Shown piece after piece: positions 57,169 to 64,000 of a stretch of 64,000 nt of DNA. A program made the translations under genes and the position numbers. Under the pieces are notes generated by a model. It did not search any database. It worked only from the letters and a program-made list of their open reading frames with translations, and had not been told where the DNA came from. The first letter of the stretch is position 1. Each line of letters opens with the position of its first letter. The stretch comes from Didymella arachidicola (lineage: Eukaryota > Ascomycota > Dothideomycetes > Pleosporales > Didymellaceae): contig CM049997.1 in assembly GCA_016630955.3 (NCBI GenBank), forward strand, positions 868,001 through 932,000, given 5' to 3'.

Positions 57169-58977
57169 GCGTCCTACCAATTGCCACACATCCCTCATTG
57201 CATATTTAAGGAGAACCGGTTTCATTGTAACATATGCTGTTCATCAGCTTCGTTGGATAAACTCTGTAGAATGTCTCTAGACTGGCCACAGGCCCACATA
57301 GCTCATAGCTTGCTGTGCCTATACATACCCTCACACACAATCATTGCCAGCAATTGCTGGTATCTTACGCCTCGACCCACACCTGCCATGTACTCGCTCT
57401 GAAAACAACACACACTTCGAAACAGTACAATGGTACTTCCCTCATGGCTCACCTGACGCGACCCGCTGCTGGTCAGCGCGCGGTAAGGCTGAGTGCGGCT
57501 GACGGTAGCGCGCGCCACAGCTGGACGCCTGGCTCCTCCAATGTTCATCTGACGAAAACTCCACCACAGTGCGAGCCTCAATGTTAAGATTCGTCCAACT
57601 GCAGCACATATGGGCCGCCAATGTTAGCGTCTGAGTGCAATATCGGAATCCTTTCAAGCTCGGCGTGCTTGCCTCACAGCTGAAGATGCGGTATGCAATG
57701 CCGCCGCTGCGCGGGGGGCTAGCATCCTGCAACGGAAGGCGTAAAGTAGTGTGCGTCGTTCACCGTACAGTCGTGATTTACGGTTGTACGTACCACGGTA
57801 CGCGCATGTGCAGGAGAGCATGTGCAGTAGCAGCCCGTGTCTCGGAGCGGTAGCTGTACAAGCAAACATTGTCTCAGCCTGCCCCAACGTGAACGAGATA
57901 CATGGGGTGATAGGCGGTGGCTGTCAGCCGAGATCAAGCCACCGCGTTCCATCTCGCTGCTCTGTATGGGCGCTGCACTGGAAGACACGCTGTTAACACC
58001 TGTGCAGAGATACTATGAGCACGGTGCGTTTATTGCAGGGCATTCTCTCAACGTTGGTCGAGTGCATGGATGGCATCCGGCATGAATCGCAGGTGGTGGG
58101 GCTCTTGACAACGCGCACCACTTGAGCAGAGACGTGCCGTGGTTCCTGCCATGTTTGCAAGGCGAGCGAAGAACAGTATCTCTGTGTAGTTCTGTGTATA
58201 TACTGTGTAGAATGTTACCGTGCTCGTTACCGAGGAAACAAACACGGTCAACCCGAGTTCTCTGTCTGGGGCGTGATTCCGAACGTTGTTGACGTGGGAT
58301 GCTGCTGACGTAGCTCATAGCTGCTTTCGGCCAGCACGGTGTAATTAGAAACACGCGCTCCAAATCACGGTCAGCAACCCATGGCCTGCTCAATGGCCAT
58401 AGCGATGCTCGCCACTAGGCACGAGAAGCGGTGCGGCGCAAATAGCAGCGTGGAGAGAAAATGCTCAAGCGTGGTGCAGAAACTTGTAGTCAACAGGCGT
58501 GCTGTTGCTATGTTTAGGTCCACACAGCCTCCCGTACCTGAGCATCGATACACGTAGCGGCAGATCAGGGACAGCAACGGGCGCGCCCCCCGAAGCGTTG
58601 GCGGACAGCTGGTTTGCTTTGCAGGCATGACGTCTGGGGCAATAGGAGGCGTCGTCTTAGGAATGGATTGGCGATGCTGAGGTGGTATCAGCGCTTGGGA
58701 CACGACAGGCAAGATGAAAGGGTGGTGTGGTTAGCGTCAGGGCGCCACCAGTTATGCGAGAGGCTGCAGTGGTGATGGCTAGTCGGGGATAGATATGGAG
58801 AAGAGTGGATCGCCGCAAGCTTGGCCTGTTCAGATACAAATATCACGACCACCGACCGCTCTTTCGCTCCTCTCATACCATCGACCCTCTCTGCCTGCAT
58901 ATTGCTCAACAGCCCACTCTACTCAAGCCTCACGATCGTTTCCCTTTTACGTCTCTCATAGTTCTTTCGTTTTCATC
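57169..58977. other. Gene-free region upstream of GFA1
   Basis: 1.8 kb with only short overlapping frames. The last ~130 bp are pyrimidine-rich and look like the GFA1 leader. A short perfect palindrome, CGTACC-AC-GGTACG, lies near 57787-57800. Nothing else seen. Confidence 0.5.
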
Positions 58978-61397
58978 ATGTGGTAAGTCGGCGCGAGCTG
59001 CCCCGCTCTACATTGTTGTGAGCACCAATCGGCGCGGTACAGAGGCTGACGATGCGGCCACCAGTGGAATTTTCGGGTACATCAACTACCTGGTGGAGAA
59101 GGACAGGAAGTACATTCTCGACACACTTGTCAATGGTACGTGGCTGCGCGGCTGGGCAATCTGCTGATGGACTTTGTCTATGAAGTGGAGTGCAGTGACA
59201 GCAATGGACGATGTTCTAACGACCACCAGGTCTGGCACGTCTCGAGTACCGCGGCTACGATTCTGCAGGTCTGGCCATCGACGGCGACAAGAAGAACGAG
59301 GTCTTCGCCGTCAAGGAGGTCGGCAAGGTCGCCTCGCTGAAGAAGCTCGTCGAGGAGCAGAACTTCGACCTCAACAAGGTCTTCGACTCACACGCCGGTA
59401 TTGCCCACACACGATGGGCCACCCACGGCCCTCCCTCGCGCATCAACTGCCACCCCCACAGGTACGTCAACCTCTACATCAAGCCTCGGAGCTTTTAGCG
59501 TTTTCGTAGCGTCGAGCTGCGTGATCGGTGACACGGCGGGGTCGGCGAACCGCAGTGCTCAATGGTGCAGCTAGATGTAACTCTGAAGACAGCGCGCAGC
59601 GACTGACAATTTTTTGACTGCAGGTCTGACCCCAACTGGGAGTTCTCGGTCGTCCACAACGGAATCATCACAAACTACAAGGAGCTGAAGACTCTGCTCG
59701 AGAGCAAGGGTCACAAGTTCGAGACCGAGACCGACACAGAGGCCATCGCGAAGCTCGCCAAGTACATCTACACCGAGCACCCCGATCTGACCTTCCCCTC
59801 GCTCGTTAAGGCCGTCATCAAGGAGTTGCAGGGTGCGTTTGGTCTCCTGATCAAGTCCATCCACTACCCCCATGAGGTCGTCGCCGCCCGCAAGGGTTCG
59901 CCCCTTGTCATCGGTGTCCGCACACAGAAGAAGATGAAGGTTGACTTTGTCGATGTCGAGTACAATGACGAGAACACCGCTCTCCCCGCCGAGAGCGCCT
60001 CCCACAACGTTGCCCTGAAGAAGAGCAACAACCTCCTCGCTCCCCCTGACAAGTCTCTCCTCCACCGCTCGCAGTCGCGCGCTTTCCTCTCCGACGATGG
60101 CGCCCCTATGCCCACCGAGTTCTTCCTGTCCTCCGACCCCGCCTCCATCGTCGAGCACACCAAGAAGGTCCTGTACCTCGAGGACGACGACATTGCGCAC
60201 ATTCACGAGGGCTCGCTGAACATCCACCGCCTGAACAAGGACGACGGCACCTCCAACGTCCGTGCTATCCAGACTTTGGAGATTCAGCTCCAGGAGATCA
60301 TGAAGGGCCGTTTCGACCACTTCATGCAGAAGGAGATCTTCGAGCAGCCCGAGTCGGTCGTCAACGCCATGCGTGGTCGTCTTGATGTCGAGAACAAGAC
60401 CGTCACACTCGGTGGTCTCCGCCAGTACCTGGCCACAATCCGCCGCTGCCGCAGGATCATCTTCATTGCTTGCGGTACCTCGTACCACTCCTGCATGGCT
60501 GTCCGTGGTATCTTCGAGGAGTTGACCGAGATCCCCATCGCCGTCGAGCTGGCCTCTGACTTCCTGGATCGCAAGGCTCCTGTTTTCCGTGACGACACCT
60601 GCGTCTTCGTCTCTCAGTCCGGTGAGACTGCTGACTCCCTGATGGCTCTCCGCTACTGCTTGGAGCGCGGTGCCCTGACCGTCGGTGTCGTCAACAACGT
60701 CGGTTCCTCCATCTCTCTTCTCACCCACTGCGGTGTCCACATCAACGCCGGTCCCGAGATCGGTGTCGCCTCCACCAAGGCATACACCTCCCAGTTTGTC
60801 TGCATGGTCATGTTCGCTTTGTCCCTTAGCGAGGACCGTGCCTCCAAGACAAAGAGGCGTGAGGAGATCATGGAGGGTCTCTCCAAGATCTCGGAGCAAT
60901 TCAAGGAGGTGCTCAAGCTCGATGGGCCCATCAAGAAACTCTGCGAGCGCTTCAAGGATCAGAAGAGTTTGTTGCTTCTCGGCCGTGGCTCCCAGCACGC
61001 CACCGCTCTTGAGGGTGCCTTGAAGATCAAGGAAATCTCTTACCTCCACTGCGAAGCAGTCATGTCTGGAGAGCTCAAGCACGGTGTTCTTGCCCTCGTT
61101 GACGAGAACCTGCCTATTGTCATGATCCTCACCCGCGACGACATCTTTGCCAAGTCGCTCAACGCCTACCAGCAAGTCATTGCTCGCAGCGGACGACCAA
61201 TCATCATCTGCAACCAGGATGACCCCGAGTTCCCCACAGACAAGACCGACAAGATCGAGGTTCCCAGCAACGTCGACTGCTTGCAGGGTCTGATCAACGT
61301 CATTCCTCTGCAGCTCATGTCCTACTGGATGGCGGTTGCCGAGGGCGTCAACGTCGACATGCCCCGTAACCTTGCCAAGTCGGTCACCGTCGAGTAA
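58978..61397 (+). CDS. GFA1: Glutamine--fructose-6-phosphate aminotransferase (isomerizing)
   Basis: Four exons (58978-58982, 59065-59135, 59230-59461, 59624-61397) give 693 aa. The first coding exon is only ATGTG, so the codon of the catalytic Cys2 is split by an 82-nt intron. Splicing gives MCGIFGYINYL, the class II glutamine amidotransferase start, then LARLEYRGYDSAG and HTRWATHGPPS. Two SIS sugar-isomerase domains follow: IIFIACGTSYHSC and SQSGETADSL, then LLLLGRGSQHATALEGALK. The C-terminus ends PRNLAKSVTVE as expected. The enzyme makes glucosamine-6-phosphate, the first committed step to UDP-GlcNAc, chitin and glycoproteins, in the cytosol. Codon use is strongly biased to C/G-ending codons, consistent with high expression. 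Confidence 0.97.
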
Positions 61398-61815
61398 GTG
61401 AGCAGCTTGTGTAGTGTTATTGGGACTGGCGCCTAGATTGGTCAGGATATGTATGGATTTGAATGGTATTATGAAAGCTCATGGACAGAGCTGTATGTTA
61501 TGATCGTTTGGATGGAGTGGCACGGTTACACCCAAGAGGGTCAATACGAGCCGGAATGAACAAAATTCTTATTATCTCATCTGTCACTCTTCTTTGTGAA
61601 GCTCGTATTTGAGATGGTGATCTGCTGGGGACTGTTTCATGTGAAGGCACAGCAAGTGCAATGACGCGATTTTCCCCGGTGCTGTCATCTGCCCCGCTCA
61701 ACTTCGATGCCCAGATCCGTTCCTGCATTCCAGCTGCCCAGCAACGGAAGCCCCCGCACCACACCAGCCGCACGCCACTCCTCCTCTACAGCACTTTACA
61801 CTTCCCAGCATCACA
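61398..61815. other. Intergenic between GFA1 and RIB4
   Basis: 418 bp, holding the GFA1 3' end and the RIB4 promoter. No gene seen. Confidence 0.5.
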
Positions 61816-62562
61816 ATGGCTATCCTCAAAGGTCCCGGCGAGCCCAAGAGCTACGACGGTACGTCCTCCACCCCACCAGGCACATGTAGACCCCTCTCCA
61901 CTCTCACGTCAGACCACAGAAGCAACTTCAACACACAATATCTCGGACTACATTCCCGCTGACACCACATAGGCTCCAACCTCCGCATCGGCATCATCCA
62001 CGCGCGCTGGAACACAACACTGATCACCGCGCTCCTCGACGGCACAACAAAAGCATTGAAGGCCGCCGGTGTGCGCGACGAGAACATCGTAATCCAATCC
62101 GTGCCCGGCTCATATGAGCTTCCCTACGCAGTCAAGCAGCTGTACAGCGCGTCGCAGGTGCAGAGCTCCGTGGGCGGAGTGGTGGGCGCAGCTGCCGACC
62201 TTCTGGGCTCAGCCTCGGACCTGACGAAGCTCAGCGTGAGCGGAGACAAGGCAGGCGAGAAGAGCACACAGCCGTTTGATGCGATTGTGGCGATTGGCGT
62301 GCTGATCAAGGGCGAGACGATGCATTTCGAGTACATTGCCGACGCAGTTAGTCATGGCTTGATGAAGCTGCAGCTCGATGGCAATGTGCCGGTCATTTTT
62401 GGCTTGCTCACGTTGTTGAGTGAAGAGCAGGGTTTGTACCGTGCGGGTATTGCGGGACCGGGGAAGAATGAGGGGCACAACCATGGCGAGGACTGGGGGA
62501 GTGCGGCGGTTGAGCTGGGTGTTAAGAGGAAGGGGTGGGTTGAGGGCAAGTACGTCGACTAG
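61816..62562 (+). CDS. RIB4: 6,7-dimethyl-8-ribityllumazine synthase
   Basis: Two exons (61816-61858, 61973-62562) across a 114-nt intron give 210 aa. Visible family marks are IGIIHARWNTTLI (substrate loop), IVIQSVPGSYELPYAV, AIGVLIKGETMHFEYIADAV with the catalytic-region His, and VPVIFGLLT. It catalyses the penultimate step of riboflavin synthesis, joining a pyrimidinedione with dihydroxybutanone phosphate. It is longer than the ~155-170 aa of bacterial and yeast enzymes because of an insert of ~40 Ser/Gly/Ala-rich residues between the PYAV helix and FDAIVAIG, and a Gly/His-rich stretch (GKNEGHNHGEDWG) near the end. Confidence 0.95.
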
Positions 62563-64000
62563 GTTCATGAGGGCCTGGGATTCCACAAATGATTACGAGA
62601 TACCACGAGATACTCGAAATAAGTAAAATAAGTACAAACAGCTCAGGATATGGTACGAGCATGTGCGGGACAGACTCAGTGAGCTGGAGAATGCCAGAAC
62701 TACTACTGCTGACGCAAGACCGCGATGCCACAAATGGCTTGCCATTTCAACAATCGTAGTTCTGCTCCCTGATATGAACACCTCCAATCGGTTGCTGGTC
62801 GGCCTTCATCTTAGTGTGAGGTGTCGATATCGTCGATGTCAAAAACACCAGATCGCCGTAATGTGAACCGTTACAGCAACATTTTAGTAATGTTGCGTCA
62901 GGGTGTAGGCTGCACAGCAAAGATGGTCTGATCGTTTCGTTGTTCCTGGACCGTCAGTAATTTCCCAGCTAGGGTCGTGTGCTGGGCCAAAGCAGACAGC
63001 GACCCTCACGTGAGCCAAATCAATCGTCCTGGCACAGACATGCCATCGCAGTACCCGCAAGGAACGATCGAGCGCAGATGTCGTCGGTCAGATGCATAAT
63101 GGTCCTGCCACCAATAGTCGGTGCGGGGAGGCGATGACGTCGTGGCTGAACGACACCGGTTGAGCATGTCGTGGGATAAATCGGTGCGCATGGGTACGGA
63201 GCGACTCTGAAGCACATGGGCGATATGTGCTCATCTGCAGGAGTGTGCGCGATTCCTTTCTGCGTGCATCGATGTGTGGGGTGGTTTGATGAGCTGGTGA
63301 AGGTGACAACGAGTGGAGGAGAGACCGCGTCGAGCCAGGGGAATCTGGGAAAGTGCAGCCCGTGCGCGCGACCAGCGTCTGCTGAACCCAGACCTCACAT
63401 TCTTACAAGCCATCACCCGCCTGCCGCCAGCCGTCTGCCTCCGTAAAGTGCTGCTGCGTGCTCGCCAGACCCATCTTCCTACTGTCTGCCCCGTCTCAGC
63501 TGCATCGAGCGAGGTGCGAGTCGCCGGCACGTCTCTCACCGCGTCGGTCGCGCGTGTGGATCCGCATCCTTTCCAACCCTGCAGGGCCTCCGAGTCCAGC
63601 ACCGCGTCAGATATTGTTTCCGACCACAACACCCAACGACCCCTAATACAGTGATGGCGCGCGCGAGGGGCTGCTAAACTGACGGACGCCGTTCTTTTTG
63701 GTGCGCCGCTGCAGCTTTCGGTTGATAATTCAAGCACTGGCAGCGACTCTGCGCCGAGGGAGAGGCACATTGTGTGTGCTAGAAGGCACAGCGACATCGA
63801 CATTCGCGTCGCGCAGCTTGCAGCGGGTCTGTCGAAGAAGGTGAAGGCGTCGCATGCTGCCGAGCGCCAACCCAGGCCCCAGCACCTCTCAGCACGTCTT
63901 CACTGATCAACAATGAGCAGCGCTCTTACCGCCTGCTGAACGCCTGCAATCTGGACACCAGTACCACACCCTCCGCTTCTGCGCCTGCACGATATCCCCT
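62563..64000. other. Right edge, no supported gene
   Basis: 1.4 kb with no recognisable coding region. Near the edge two very short frames overlap by ATGA (63854-63916 and 63913-63939), and a third frame stays open to the end. These may be leader ORFs or the start of a gene outside the window. Confidence 0.4.

Noticed and set aside
59571..61175. 534-codon open frame antisense to GFA1
   Set aside because: It is a shadow of strong C/G-ending codon bias in GFA1. The translation is Leu/Val/Asp/Gly-rich with no family features, and the sense protein is certain.
1..64000. tRNA, rRNA, transposon, CRISPR or viral features
   Set aside because: No convincing tRNA B-box with a foldable partner, no reverse transcriptase, transposase or terminal repeats, and no spaced direct repeats were seen on reading both strands.

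Overview
The window is nuclear DNA of a filamentous ascomycete (Pezizomycotina; I infer Dothideomycetes, without certainty about the order). The basis is short 45-70 nt GT-AG introns with CTAAC/CTGAC-like branch sites, monocistronic genes on both strands, a HET-domain gene, fungus-specific proteins (Bem3-type RhoGAP, Vid21, Vhc1, Gfa1, Mak11) and no bacterial operon features. Exon joins were worked out by hand from splice signals, reading frame and family residues. They are not RNA-supported.

Left part (0-9 kb): a RING-like hypothetical gene, then four adjacent genes that look like a small carbon-catabolism neighbourhood. These are an SDR oxidoreductase, a Gfo/Idh/MocA (D-xylose or dihydrodiol dehydrogenase-like) oxidoreductase, a DapA-superfamily aldolase and an MFS sugar transporter. 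About 2.7 kb of gene-free DNA follows, holding a 42-bp perfect bipartite palindrome and a GGTGCT-rich tract.

Centre-left (11-25 kb): a Bem3-like PX-PH-RhoGAP protein (cell polarity), the DNA polymerase delta small subunit, a tiny GPI-type wall protein, a HET-domain protein, then TRM112 and YTM1 (translation and ribosome biogenesis) in convergent orientation.

Centre (25-40 kb): two tandem MYND-finger paralogues, of which the distal one shows several signs of decay or unusual expression. They are followed by a single-pass membrane protein, a DHA2-type drug transporter whose frame needs a 2-nt exon, a 988-aa nuclear-looking protein whose layout resembles meiotic axis proteins, and a secreted GH5 glycosidase.

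Right part (40-64 kb): mostly housekeeping genes. They are a small membrane (probably mitochondrial) protein, an ERD1-like EXS protein, VID21 (NuA4) divergent from MAK11, VHC1 (vacuolar cation-chloride cotransporter) divergent from an AVT3-like vacuolar amino-acid transporter, GFA1 (hexosamine/chitin precursor) and RIB4 lumazine synthase. The last 1.4 kb has no gene I can support.

I did not find tRNA or rRNA genes, transposons, CRISPR arrays or viral sequence.
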